Source of the DNA: Lunularia cruciata
Lineage: Eukaryota > Streptophyta > Marchantiopsida > Lunulariales > Lunulariaceae
NCBI GenBank assembly: GCA_948567375.1
Contig: OX419755.1
Location: 21,592,517-21,656,516, forward strand
DNA: 64,000 bases
Reading direction: 5' to 3'
How positions within the stretch are numbered: the first letter of the stretch is position 1; each line of letters begins with the position of its first letter. The notes under the pieces were generated by a model. The model made no database searches and had not been told where the DNA came from. It was given only the letters and a program-made list of their open reading frames with translations. Below are positions 23,407-33,840 of this stretch, piece by piece. A program made the translations under genes and the position numbers.

Positions 23407-24180
23407 CTATGATTTAAAGAAAAGATCATTAGCTTGGTCTGGGAAGAACTGCAAGAAAAGGTAGGCAAGTACGAGAATCGCCCCTACAACACGGGACACT
23501 GGGCCTTGGATAGTGACGAGTCCACCCTTGCCTGCATCCTGGAGCTCCTTCTCTCCCTCCTTAGGAAAGACCCCAGGAGCAACTTTGTTCAATCCTGAGT
23601 TGATGTACGCCACATTCTCGAAGCCCACTCCTTCCAGTCTTTCAGCTGCATATCCTGATCTTAGTCCTTCCTGGCAAACTAGCAGAAGCTTACTGGAGTC
23701 TCTCTGGGGGAACTTGGCAGTGATTTGGGAAACAAATTCCGGATTCGGCTTGGTGAATGCCAGCCCGTAAAAGAGCCCAGAAAAATTGTTGTGCAATTGC
23801 CGGTTGATAATTGTGCCGATATCATTGTCCTCATTTGCGATGAAGTAAGGAATGTGCACGCAGTTGACTATGTGCGATCGGTCATACTGTGCCTTGTCCC
23901 TGATATCAACAATCGTGTACCCATCCTTCTCCACCATTTCCTTGGCCTCCTCGACACTCACAAACCTCACTTCTGCTGTGGCCACTCCGGCACGCCTCGC
24001 ATACCCCCTGCTCGATGCTGCAGCTCTCTGCTGCATTCCTTGGTAAAGAGGTTTGCATTGCAGATTCCCCGACGGTATTCTGCAATTCAGTGCAGCAGCA
24101 GAAGTCGCCGTCGCCGGTGCACAGCGTGCTGCTCGGATTTGGATTGAGGCTACACTCCCACAACAAGTGGTGGCAGCCAT
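23407..24180 (-). CDS. STR9: Chloroplast rhodanese-like protein, STR9-type
   Basis: 257 aa from the ATG at 24180; a GTG five codons upstream is preceded by an in-frame stop, so this ATG is the first possible start. Residues 1-65 are Ala/Ser/Arg-rich and low in acids, as in a plastid transit peptide. The rhodanese domain spans about 70-205, with FVSVEEAKEMVEKDGYTIVD at its start and the catalytic loop CQEGLRS with Cys169. The segment NEDNDIGTIINR followed by NNFSGLFYGL is characteristic of the plant STR9 group. A hydrophobic anchor (about 229-246) precedes FFPDQANDLF, which fits the thylakoid-membrane members of the family. A conserved Cys makes sulfur-transfer chemistry possible, but the substrate is not known to me. 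The frame is uninterrupted, with no intron. Neighbours do not hint at a pathway. Confidence 0.92.
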   Translation of the reverse strand: MAATTCCGSVASIQIRAARCAPATATSAAALNCRIPSGNLQCKPLYQGMQQRAAASSRGYARRAGVATAEVRFVSVEEAKEMVEKDGYTIVDIRDKAQYDRSHIVNCVHIPYFIANEDNDIGTIINRQLHNNFSGLFYGLAFTKPNPEFVSQITAKFPQRDSSKLLLVCQEGLRSGYAAERLEGVGFENVAYINSGLNKVAPGVFPKEGEKELQDAGKGGLVTIQGPVSRVVGAILVLAYLFLQFFPDQANDLFFKS

Positions 24181-25420
24181 CTTACATACACTCACTCACT
24201 CTCCCCTGCTGAGAATTTTAGATTCTTCTTACTCGCAGGGGATGGTGCGATCAGTTGTGCCTTCACTTCTGTGCGAAAACGCGCAGATGATCTAATGAAA
24301 CAGGAACCTGATCTTGTCCTTGGTCTTATTCGCGGACCCATCATCTACAGAAGCATAGCATGATCATCGCTCGCCAATGAGATGGATGCAGTCCGGTGGG
24401 CCCAATCCAGGAATTGCAAGATTTGGATAAAAGAGAAAGCCCAGCCAATGCCATCTCAGGAAGCGCCGAAAGTACTACTGTAGTCCCCAGCACACGGAAC
24501 GTTTTACCATGGTCACCGTCGCTCGGTGGGTCGACGAAACCTTTTCTCAGCACTCCAACCCGTTGACGTGAGTTTTGGAGATATGGAGATTCGAGGATAT
24601 CTTTTCTTACACTTCACTTGCTGTAAGTCAGCCTATCTAACGATGTTGAGAAGTCAGTGTAATCTAGTTTGGTTCGAGAAGCAGACTGCGTTTCCGAACC
24701 GAAAGAAACACTGTATGACGTGAATGCAAAGGATGAGAGGAAATACATCGGGAGCTAGACTTCGTGCCAATGAGTTGTGTTGTGTTCATTCATATTACAC
24801 CTCTCGTCATGGTATTGCTGGGTATGGAGGTGATTGTATCCATTATATTCTCGTGTCACAAAAACAGTGATTCCAGAATTACTGTCCGTACTGTAGGTGG
24901 CTTGGTGAACCTGAACCTCCCAAGACAGGACACGGTTTGATATGCAGCTTTACACTCATGCTCGACTGTCTCTCTACAGTCCAGATATGAAGGTACTCCC
25001 CAAGTGAACAACCTTTTTTATTCCATTGTTTCCTGCTTAATCGTACTAACTGTATGAAACGCATGGGACTTTACACAGCAGAAAGACACATAAGAGGAAG
25101 CAAATCTTACCTGACTTAAGGTTCCAATCGTTCAACTTCAGAATGATATACTTATAAACCGAATCAAGTGACCACCTAAGACACCTAAATTGTGGCCATC
25201 TTCAGTAAGTATCGGCAACAATGAGGTCACAAGATATGCCAGCAAAGAGCCCAGTTTCTGGTTGCTACAGACAAAATCGACAGAAGTGCGGTTGGTTTAC
25301 TTCTGCTTTCGGTAGAAAAATTCATATCTTGACATGGGTTTATCTTTTCTTGTTGAGGGACAAGGACGAAGTAGTCTCTACTTGCAAACAACAGTATGGG
25401 ACACAGATGAAGCCACAACA
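24181..25420. other. Intergenic region upstream of the rhodanese gene
   Basis: About 1.2 kb without a supportable gene. The first ~110 bp next to the start codon contain CT-rich and CACTCACTCACT sequence that could be 5' UTR. Short frames on both strands (for example 24341-24553, 24526-24723 and 25221-25481) show no domain. No TATA box could be fixed with confidence. Confidence 0.5.
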
Positions 25421-26345
25421 TCTATATATAGGTATACGAGAACAGAAGCCGTTCCCAGAACGGGTTATCCAGAACTCATGAATTGCAAATGATCAGTAAG
25501 CAAGATGTACATGATTCACAATGGTAGAATAGTGAGAAATTCATAATGTAGAATGCATCGAATGTAACTTGAAGCAAAGGCATAATTGAAACAAAATTGA
25601 GAATAACATATGGCTAACAGACTAGTAAACCACCGTGAAAACAAGAACTCTATGCAAACGACTGCGAAAAATAGGTAATGCTATGTAAAAGACTGCCAGT
25701 AAGCAGTGCGTGAACGATAAAAAATAGAAAACGTGAGCTGGAGTCGGGTAGGAACACTGTATACACCAGAGGTCCCATGAATCAGCCAAAGGGCAAAGGA
25801 AAAATAATAGGGAGGGAATTAGCTGGGGAATGGAGGAGTGGAACAATGCAAGAGCTATAGGATGGTGTGGCTGCAGAAACCTGTCGAAGTGTAACAGGGA
25901 AACGAGAGCAAAGCGAAAAAGGACAGGACAGGTTATAACGTATATCGCAACAAGCGCTGTGGACGCTTGAGTCTTGAGACGCGAAACAATGAAGGGAAGC
26001 AGATGGCGACCATAGTAAACCTTCACAAAAACACCAGCGACTTCATCAGTGCCTCACACAGTGCCAAAGTAGCTGAGCAATTGCCAGTACCCCTCATACT
26101 GAGTTTCTGCTCGAAAACTCATGAGTACCAAGGCAAACTCGGTTGCTCCACTAAGTGCCGCTCAAAAGGAGTGGGAATGTCAAAAAGAACAGAAGTGGAA
26201 GTGTGGAAAGCAAGGGCAAGCAAAAGTGCAGGTACATACGTAAGCACTGGAGTCTTAGCCGCATAATGAGGATCAGTCCAGAAAGAAAAGAATCCACATG
26301 AGTAAGATGAGGGAAGAAATCGAGACATACCTGATGGATCCCTGT
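25421..26345 (-). repeat. Inverted copy of the T-rich repeat family D
   Basis: The minus strand matches the plus-strand complex at 33.9-41 kb in module order. At 26325 is AG/GTATGTCTCGAT (compare 37990). Around 26170-26090 comes TTTTGAGCGGCACTT with CCGAGTTTGCCTTGG (compare 34376 and 38159). Around 25975 is GACTC-AGCGTCCA (compare 40297), and around 25750 is CCTACCCGACTCCAGC (compare 40517). At 25445-25475 is ATGAGTTCTGGATAACCCG with its hairpin (compare 40845). The 134-codon frame at 25622-26026 is contained in the repeat and is not called as a gene. It lies downstream of the PfkB gene, in that gene's sense direction. Confidence 0.85.
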
Positions 26346-27061
26346 AATTACAAACATTCATTAGTAGAGAGAAAGTTCAGGAAACAGCAACGAGAAAGAG
26401 TCAAGCAGAGGTTTGTTAGTGATACGAGAGTGGAGCAAGACAACTTCAGCGCTGCGCAGGAAGGAGACGAGTCAATGGGAAAAGCAGAGGTGAAGTGAAT
26501 TGAGGTGAAGGTGAAGTATACAGTATATATATGAATTCAGAATTCAAGTAGGACTCCCAAACAACAGTATGGTATGGTATACAGGCCTCCGGGAAAAACT
26601 ACTGGTGGGCTCGAACTGGAGCTCCCCGCCTGGCAGAAAGCAGGGATGTTCTTAAGTCTCTATAGATACTAAGCCCATGATAAGCATGGAAATTTGTTTC
26701 ATTTGTAAGACAGAGCGAAATCTAACAAAGAACAACGAATTGGGCATGCACTCTAACACGGGAATCCACTAAATCAGCTAAAATGGGAATCAGCTCAACC
26801 AGATACAATGAGAGTGAAACTATCAAGGTTTGAAATTTATCAAGTAAGGAGCTTAAGACAAATACAATTGTGAAAACTCGAAATCATTCATGTAAATAGA
26901 AAATGCGCATATCATCCAAGAACATCTATATATGTTCAGCAACAACATCTATCCTTACAAGGCAGCAATCGTGGTAACTTGGTTGGTGAGAATAATTCTA
27001 AGAATGGGGATAACTAGTGTGATCCTTCATGGGAGCACGTCTCTGCCCTTGAAGCTCTCCG
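26346..27061. other. 3' flank of the PfkB gene, with a B-box-like motif
   Basis: No gene is supported here. On the minus strand, AGTTCGAGCCC at about 26607-26617 resembles an RNA polymerase III B box, next to a GGCGGGGAGCTCC stretch. A convincing A box or tRNA fold was not found, so a tRNA-derived SINE is only a possibility. The part nearest 27061 is likely the PfkB 3' UTR; the frame 26998-27249 overlaps the last exon in another phase and is not real. Confidence 0.4.
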
Positions 27062-30000
27062 TTAGTCCTGTCTGAGTTGCCTTGCATGAATCCGCAATAA
27101 CTGGAATCTGGCATTAGCCTGCAGTTTAACAGTGGATAGTGTTGCTGATGGTATTCCTTCATGCTCGACCACTTCATGAACGCATAAAATTCACCAGCCA
27201 GGCCCAGGGAAATAACCGCAATGACACAGAAAAGAATGTCAGCAGACAAAACCTTTGACCTTCAAATCACTTAAGTGGCATGTTCAATGAAATATGTTGC
27301 AAGTTTTCAAACATTGGACAGGAAACTTACTGAAGCTTGCAGCAACGCTCCCACATAAAGCGGCCGTGAGAAGATCTTGGGTCTGCACCCAGCCAGCTAA
27401 GAATCCTCCACAGAATGAATTACCACAACCTGTTGGATCAACTACGCCTATAATACCGGCTTTCTCGACCTGCTTTTCTGAAAATTGTAATCCTCGAACC
27501 ACCCTATGGAAGGCAGGCACATCCCATGTTTCTCCGGTGTTGGCCCTGTTCAAATTAAATCCATAAGAAGCCTGAACAGGATACACAAATATCAGCATGT
27601 AAACTTAGCAAAAGCAAAGCAGAAGTGTAGCACGTGTTCGTAGGACATCACAAGTCTGGTTCCAGATGTTCTGGGTGACAGGTCCTTGACATCATGCAGT
27701 TTGCATTTCCACAATGCAGGGAACATGGAAACGTCAGAACGTCCAAATCATTCCGGTTTGGATTACCTGTGAACAATACAACCTAACTGTCCACGTCTCA
27801 AAGCTACGACCTGCGTCACAATGATTACTTCAGTAAGTTATTGACGGGATGAGCAAATTTCCTGGGACATTGATGTATAGGCTGCATAATTTTTGTTGCC
27901 CAACTTTAAGCACTTCTATCAGGTACTATAATTTCTGCATAAGGATGACAACGTAATCAGAGCAGAAGTTCAACCCCCAAGGAGAACATCCATGTTATAT
28001 ATACGGAGCATTGATACTCCTCAACGGACTTGTGAAACATGAAACAGTCCTACACCCAACCTCAGCTCCAAGTTCCACAAGACGATCAATCAGGTCCAAA
28101 GGAGGTCCTGGTCCAACGAGTGAGATAGCTTCTTTTTCATTTGGAGAAAAGATATGGCCTCCAGAGACCAGTGACCTGAAAAAATATGGTGAAACGGAGA
28201 CAAGTCAATGCCCCAGACAGAAGACCTCAGGAAATCTGATCACTAAGACGCACAAATCACTACTTACGATTACCCGGAGAAGAAAGACACATAGTGATAA
28301 CTTCTGGTTCGTGGAGCCAATCACCTTCTGGAAACAGGATAGATCACACCATGATATTACATCTAGAAAAACGAGCAGATATTGAACTCGATCGTAGTGA
28401 TCATAACTCATACCTACCTGAACGCTAAACCCAAAAATAATTTCTGCGACGCTCGCAAACACTTACTCAAGTTCTGTCCGTGTCAACATATCCTCAGCAT
28501 GAGTGTAGGGCTCAATGCTCACAACTGCAGCCCCTGTACCTCGAAGTTCTCTAACGAAGTCCACATCTAGAGTACTTGGGTGCACACAGGCATGATACGC
28601 TTTGGCTTTCCTGGAAACAACATTCATATTTAACTAAGTCGAAAGGGATTGGCAGCTCACAATTGACTCTACAAGAATTGAGGTTCCAAGTGACTACAGT
28701 TTCCTCAATGTAATAGCTCGTTGTACTCGTAACCGCAAGGTGGCCTCATGATAAGATATGTCTCCAGCACATGAGAACGATACTACAAATGCATTGATCT
28801 AACGGAGGGCTCTATTCTATCTGATAACGTTGTCGCTTGTGATTCGAAGGATGGAAGGGCAACAGAGAACTAAAGAGGTCAGTCTTCACCAGAAACATTC
28901 ATATATCCACGCAAACCCGAAGATGCTAGCAAAATCTGGTGTCCTGGTCAAATGTTTGAAATCTGAGAAACGACATTGGATGCAGCTAGACAACGTCTAG
29001 CGGAATCATATCTGTCTTCCGATCTATGGGGCGATGGTACAGCCCCATAATTGGGCGTAGCGCACCGATTCAATAAAGTTGAAAAAAAAAAAAAACAAAT
29101 GAAAAGACGTCGAGTTTGTCTTCTCGAACCAGCAAAATATAAATGCACCTGAAGGGCGCAGGAAGCTCGCTAAGGGATGGTCGCAGCATCCCCCAGACCT
29201 CGTCTCCTAGCTCTACTCTCCATACCTGATTCATGCAATATGCATGGAACTCCATGAAGAGCAGTACAATGATGTTTACATAATACTGACTAGCATTCCT
29301 ATAACCTTCAATGTGTGCTGTAAAATGTCCCACCATTTTTGTCCCACTTAGAACGGAACATGCTTTAAAGCTGAACTGATACTCCCCGCTTTAACGTTTT
29401 TAATTCTTTTCTCTTCTACATGCACTCTTGGCTTCCAATTCCCACAATGGCCAGAAGTGAGCAGTGAAAGTACAAACCTGGCCGCGCCTGCCGTCTTCTT
29501 CCAATACCTGCAACGGGACGTATGTTATCGGCTCATTTTCTCATCCACACTTAAGAACCTGTCTATAAGCACACTTGAATTCCAGACCTCAACAAAGGCC
29601 ATGACAAAGCCAGACAAAGAAATTTGAGTACGAGCGCATATTAAGATAACTGCACGGTATATCTCTAGAAAGACTAGCTACGGGATAGACAAGTTTTCTC
29701 AGCAGACCCAGATGGTCCCCGCCTACGACAAATAATTAACAACAGTTTTGCCCAACCTGCCAAGCTCTTAATGTAGGATACGGCCACGGTAAGAGGCCAG
29801 TGACATCAATTTTCATGTTTTCAAGCCACTCTCGACATGAGGACGGAAAGTCTGAACCTATACGGGCCGCTAGCCCAACTCTGCACCAGAACACGAGCAT
29901 GTAAAGAAGACGCATACAGAGAAGAAAATCTTCACCACTGTAACGTATGAATCTATACCATAACATGGCCATTCCTCTATAAAAGCAGAGCAAATCATAC

Positions 30001-30500
30001 TTATCACAGCGATACGGTCAAACTTCCCGTCCCAAATTAAAAGAGGAGTGCCCGAAATTTGCTAGAAATTGATTCGTCGCTCTAATTTAGATTCGAAGGT
30101 TGGAATCAAGATGAGGTTGTGACTGTGGCTTCATTCACAGAAAAGACGTGACTCACTGAACTGCACCAGAGCTTTTAGGCTCCATCTTTGCGGAACGCAA
30201 GACGTGAAATTATGCATTCGACTGATGAATGGAAAGAGAGGTTAAGGAGTCTGATGAGTTTCACTGTACCTCTCCTTATCCAATGCCCAGAGCTTCATTC
30301 CGAATGCAGTCTGTGGTCCTGGCAATCGTTCGTCAAATTCAGTTCACACATCTCAGTTCTTTACCAAAATCAAAATCCATCTTTCCCGAAACATTGAATT
30401 TATCTGTATGTGTACCTCCACCGCCAAGACGGCACATGGCAGTATGCCCATCCGGATAGACGATATCATCGACTATGATCGTGAACGTCACAAATTCCAT
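27062..30500 (-). CDS. PfkB-type carbohydrate kinase-fold protein, ten exons
   Basis: Model read from the sequence; exons in transcript order are 30416-30500, 30270-30318, 29757-29880, 29478-29507, 29149-29225, 28467-28610, 28061-28175, 27767-27810, 27331-27545 and 27062-27171. The total is 993 nt, or 330 aa. All nine introns are GT-AG and every phase joins in frame. The ATG at 30500 is the first after an in-frame TGA. Recognisable parts are the substrate-side glycine run LGGGGPQTAFG (26-36), LRAWQVLEEDGRRGQVWR (about 82-99), GGHIFSPNEKEA (about 174-185), and the ribokinase-family signature DPTGCGNSFCGGF (259-271). The last normally reads DT-GAGD; here the catalytic Asp is Asn265. The GGGG/DPTGxGN combination recalls uncharacterised plant PfkB proteins and fungal MAK32-like proteins (from memory, not checked). 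No transit peptide is seen. The substrate is unknown, and activity is doubtful without the Asp. Divergent from the PORR gene. Confidence 0.88.
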
Positions 30501-31382
30501 CTTTCCCGAGTTGACAGTGTCCCAATCTCACTCACTCACGCCCATGGATCGAAGTCCCCTTTCTTCCTGTCAACAGCGAATCTTCATCATTCGCACTTTG
30601 GACGGGCCAGCAATTCGATTGTCCAATACAATTCGACTCGATTCGGAGGCATCAAAAAGATTAGCAGAGCTCTCACTAGGAAGATTCTCCTCTCCTGTAG
30701 AACTAGAGCCCCTCACGTCCCATGACGCTGATAAACCCTTCTCGAGAAGTTGGTGAAGGAAGCAACGGGAGGTTCTGCTTCTCTTACTGTTCTGTAGTCC
30801 AAACTAACCAACCGCATAAACCCGGAGCACCGATGACCTCGAACAACCACAGTATACTGTGAATATTGTGACCCTTCACACTTGACGCCGTTGAGACAGT
30901 ACAGTACTATACTTGGCCCCGACTGGACTGTCTGGCTCCCGCACGCAGTAAGCATATTCGATGATCACAGTCGGGGCCTGTGTAACTCTACAGTACTTGA
31001 ACCGACTGGATGGTATGGGTCTTCCCGGGCGGTACGCGTGTTTGGAAAGATGCTACCATAGTTGGGAGGAGTCCGTGAAATCCATCTGGGATGGCAAGAA
31101 ACGACGACCGTCAATAATCGACGAAGGATAGAGTGTTAGCAGCGAAGGAAGGCAAGGCGGAAAGGGGTTTGGGTTTAGGCAGAGGAGATGGGGCAAGGAA
31201 GAGAAGAGAAGAGAAACGGATTTGCTCGTTCTGTGTCTGTCTCTGTTCGGACAGAGCAGGAGATCTCTGATTCAGAGAAGGTGTATCACGAAATCAGAGC
31301 TGGAAGAGGTTAGGGGTGATCTCGTTGTAGATTGATTGATTGGTGTCTGTCATCTCCTAGGAAGGAGTGACAGGTTGCAGGA
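30501..31382. promoter_or_regulatory. Shared upstream region of the divergent PfkB and PORR genes
   Basis: 882 bp separate the two start codons. It contains a perfect 11-bp inverted repeat, GGCCCCGACTG at 30915-30925 and CAGTCGGGGCC at 30968-30978. There is also a purine-rich GAAGAGAAGAGAGAAACGG-type stretch near 31200 that probably belongs to the PORR 5' UTR. A TTGCAG just before the PORR ATG could be a 3' splice site of a 5' UTR intron. No TATA box was convincingly placed for either gene. The bidirectional-promoter role is inferred from layout. Confidence 0.5.
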
Positions 31383-32999
31383 ATGGCGTTAAGGACGAGT
31401 CTGGCAAGGGCGTTGTTCTCTTCAGCTTCGTTGCGCTTTTTCTCTACTTGCCAAAGTGCTGGCACATCGGCATCACGTTCTCCATTTCTAGGTGCCCCAC
31501 GCACTGTGCGGTTGGTGAGGACGCACTTTTTTGGGAATGCTCAGGGTCTGCGCTTGGACGTTGGACAACAGAATATGATCACCTGGAATCCAAGCAGACA
31601 GATGGGGGCTAGGGCGAAAATCAAAAGGAGGAAGGATTCAGCATTCGATAACATAATCCAGAGAGAAAAGAAGCTCAAGATTGTGAACAAAATCAAGGAA
31701 ATTTTAGTGAAGCAGCCAGGTAGAACCATGACTTTGCTAGCTTTGGGGAAGCACCGTAAAAGCATAGGGTTGACTGGTAAAAGGAGGGTTATTGCCCTAC
31801 TTAACAGATTTCCAGCTGTGTTTGAGGTTTATGAGGAGGGCTGTAACTTAATGTGTGTTCGATTTACTGAAGAAGCTGAACAGCTCTACGACCAGGAACA
31901 GAAGCTGAAAGAAGAGCTGGAAGTATTTTTGGTAGAGAAATTGAGGAAGCTTGTAATGATATCCGTTGACAAGAGGTTGACATTGGATAAAATTGCGCAC
32001 ATAAAGAAAGATCTCGGTCTACCCGATGATTTTAAGACCAGTATTTTGCCCAATTATCCTCAGTATTTCAAAGAAGTCGAGACAGGGGATGGTCCTGCTC
32101 TGGAACTAACCTTCTGGGATCCTCTTTTAGCTGTTTCAGCTGCTCAAAAGAAAGCAGCTGCACCAGTTTCTGAAGATGACAATACGGATTCATTTCCAGC
32201 ACCTCCGAAGATTATCATAGACGGGGAGGAGATCAAGTCCACCGCTATCAGTACTCGAAGGCTGAACTTGCCCAAAGGTCTCCAGCTCTCGAAGAAAGAT
32301 AGGGTTGTTGCGTTGAAGTTCCAACAGATGCCTTATCAATCTCCTTATGATGATGCATCACAAATGGACCCTGCTAGCCCTGAAGCAGAGAAGAGGGCTT
32401 GCGCAGTTGTGCATGAACTGTTGAGTCTGACTCTGGAGAAGAAAACTCTTGTGGATCATTTAACGCACTTCAAAAAGGATTACAAGTTTTCTCAAAGAAT
32501 TCGAGCGCTGCTTATCCGACATCCTGAAATGTTTTATGTCTCCTTCAAGGGACACAGGGACTCAGTCTTTCTGAGGGAGGCTTACAGGGGTTCAGAATTG
32601 ATTGAGAAAGATCCCCTTGTCGTTGCCAAAGAGCGGCTTGCGGAGCTTGTGGCGGTGTCTAGGCAGTCAAGAATGAGAGAGAGAGCCGCTTTAGGAGAAG
32701 ATGGCTCCCAAACTGAGGATGAGGACGACGACGACGACGACTTCTTCGAAGATGATGACGATGACCATTACGATAGTGATGAAGATGGTGAGGATGAGGA
32801 TGACGATGAAGATGAAGAAGCTCAGGATACGGAAGAGAAAGGTAAAGCTGCAAAGTCGAAACCTACAGCTCAAAGAAGGGACACTGAAGACAGACTTGTT
32901 GTTCCAAAAGCTAGACCAACTGTCTCATCATCTAGACCAAGGCCACCCGAAGTGGACGAATATGCTATTAATCAAAATAGAGTAAGAGAGCGTTGGTAG
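31383..32999 (+). CDS. PORR-domain organelle RNA-binding protein, WTF1-like
   Basis: 538 aa in one exon. Residues 1-36 (MALRTSLARALFSSASLRFF and onward) are Arg/Ser/Ala-rich without acids, an organelle presequence; mitochondrion or plastid cannot be decided. The plant organelle RNA recognition domain spans about 84-425. It starts near KDSAFDNIIQREKKL and includes GKRRVIALLNRFPAVFEV (132-149), KLRKLVMISVDKRLTLDKIA (186-205), SLTLEKKTLVDHLTHFKKDY (348-367) and LIRHPEMFYVSFKGHRDSVF (377-396). This layout matches WTF1-type PORR proteins, which bind organellar group II introns and aid splicing; the exact subgroup is not resolved. Residues 440-485 are an almost pure Asp/Glu tract, followed by a basic, proline-containing tail. 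Many PORR genes lack introns, as here. Divergent from the PfkB gene. Confidence 0.92.
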   Translation: MALRTSLARALFSSASLRFFSTCQSAGTSASRSPFLGAPRTVRLVRTHFFGNAQGLRLDVGQQNMITWNPSRQMGARAKIKRRKDSAFDNIIQREKKLKIVNKIKEILVKQPGRTMTLLALGKHRKSIGLTGKRRVIALLNRFPAVFEVYEEGCNLMCVRFTEEAEQLYDQEQKLKEELEVFLVEKLRKLVMISVDKRLTLDKIAHIKKDLGLPDDFKTSILPNYPQYFKEVETGDGPALELTFWDPLLAVSAAQKKAAAPVSEDDNTDSFPAPPKIIIDGEEIKSTAISTRRLNLPKGLQLSKKDRVVALKFQQMPYQSPYDDASQMDPASPEAEKRACAVVHELLSLTLEKKTLVDHLTHFKKDYKFSQRIRALLIRHPEMFYVSFKGHRDSVFLREAYRGSELIEKDPLVVAKERLAELVAVSRQSRMRERAALGEDGSQTEDEDDDDDDFFEDDDDDHYDSDEDGEDEDDDEDEEAQDTEEKGKAAKSKPTAQRRDTEDRLVVPKARPTVSSSRPRPPEVDEYAINQNRVRERW

Positions 33000-33840
33000 G
33001 TACCTCCTTACTCAACAATTTTTGTAGAATTTGCTCTCCACGGGTCAAGGACGCAAGATCAAAGTCCAACAGGACTTAAAATAGATGTTATGTTATCTTC
33101 ATGTGATCGAAGTTAGCAGTATCGAATATTCGTATGTGGAGGCAAGTCTGGTTAATAGCCCTCAGCGAACCACCATAGTATAGATTTTTAGCCCTTCTTC
33201 CACATAGCAAATTTAGAAGTACTAAATATACCTGTTCATTCATGTAAGTACATTGTGGCTACACGATTTGAAACACAGCTCCGTGCTCTTACTGGAAGTT
33301 TGTGTGGTGCATAGATTGAACTTGAACATGAACATTCTGGAGGGCCAGTTGCTTTGACACAGTGGTGAATACAAGTATGGTCTACCTAGTCATGTTGCTG
33401 CTACTGTCACTTTGCTGCTTTCTTCTTCCATTCAATATTACTGGGATACTCAACTTACTAAGTACTTTCGTTCATTCGTTGCGGAAACCCACACATTTCT
33501 GTCGTGGCATTCAGCATTCTGCAAGCTATACATCCAACCTTCTTGCCGCCACCCATACAACTCCCATGCTGCATTCACGCATCAGTCCTCTTTATGTCAA
33601 AACTGATTTTAATGGAAACGTCCGGTTCTGGTTCAGATTCATATCGTGGCCACCACAACTCCCAACTTCGCTATTTGTACTGATTTTCGAGAAAGTATTA
33701 GCTAATGTAGCCAATCCTGTTTGCTCTCTTAAGAGAAGTGCTCATTAGGGAGATTCAAGTTGTTATGCTCCGAGCATCTCAGTAAATTGTAGATACGTTC
33801 AGGTTGTGATATACGCTATCTCACGTCCCTTTAAATAGCA
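33000..33840. other. 3' flank of the PORR gene
   Basis: The first 300-400 bp are probably the 3' UTR (AT-rich, with several AATAAA-like variants but none decisive). The 128-codon frame at 33362-33748 has no Met-led domain or family resemblance and is not called. Repeat family D begins after about 33900. Confidence 0.4.

Noticed and set aside
23513..24147. Plus-strand frames of 85 and 140 codons opposite the rhodanese gene
   Set aside because: They are antisense shadows of a gene with a conserved catalytic loop on the minus strand.
25622..26026. 134-codon hydrophobic frame on the minus strand
   Set aside because: It lies entirely within the inverted copy of repeat family D; the matching plus-strand copies at 40.3-40.9 kb do not keep this frame open.
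26570..26660. tRNA gene on the minus strand
   Set aside because: A T-loop-like GTTCGAGCC is present, but its 5-bp stem does not pair, and no acceptor or anticodon arm could be drawn.
32659..32873. Ile/Val- and His-rich frames opposite the end of the PORR gene
   Set aside because: They are by-products of the GAT/GAC/GAG acidic tract.
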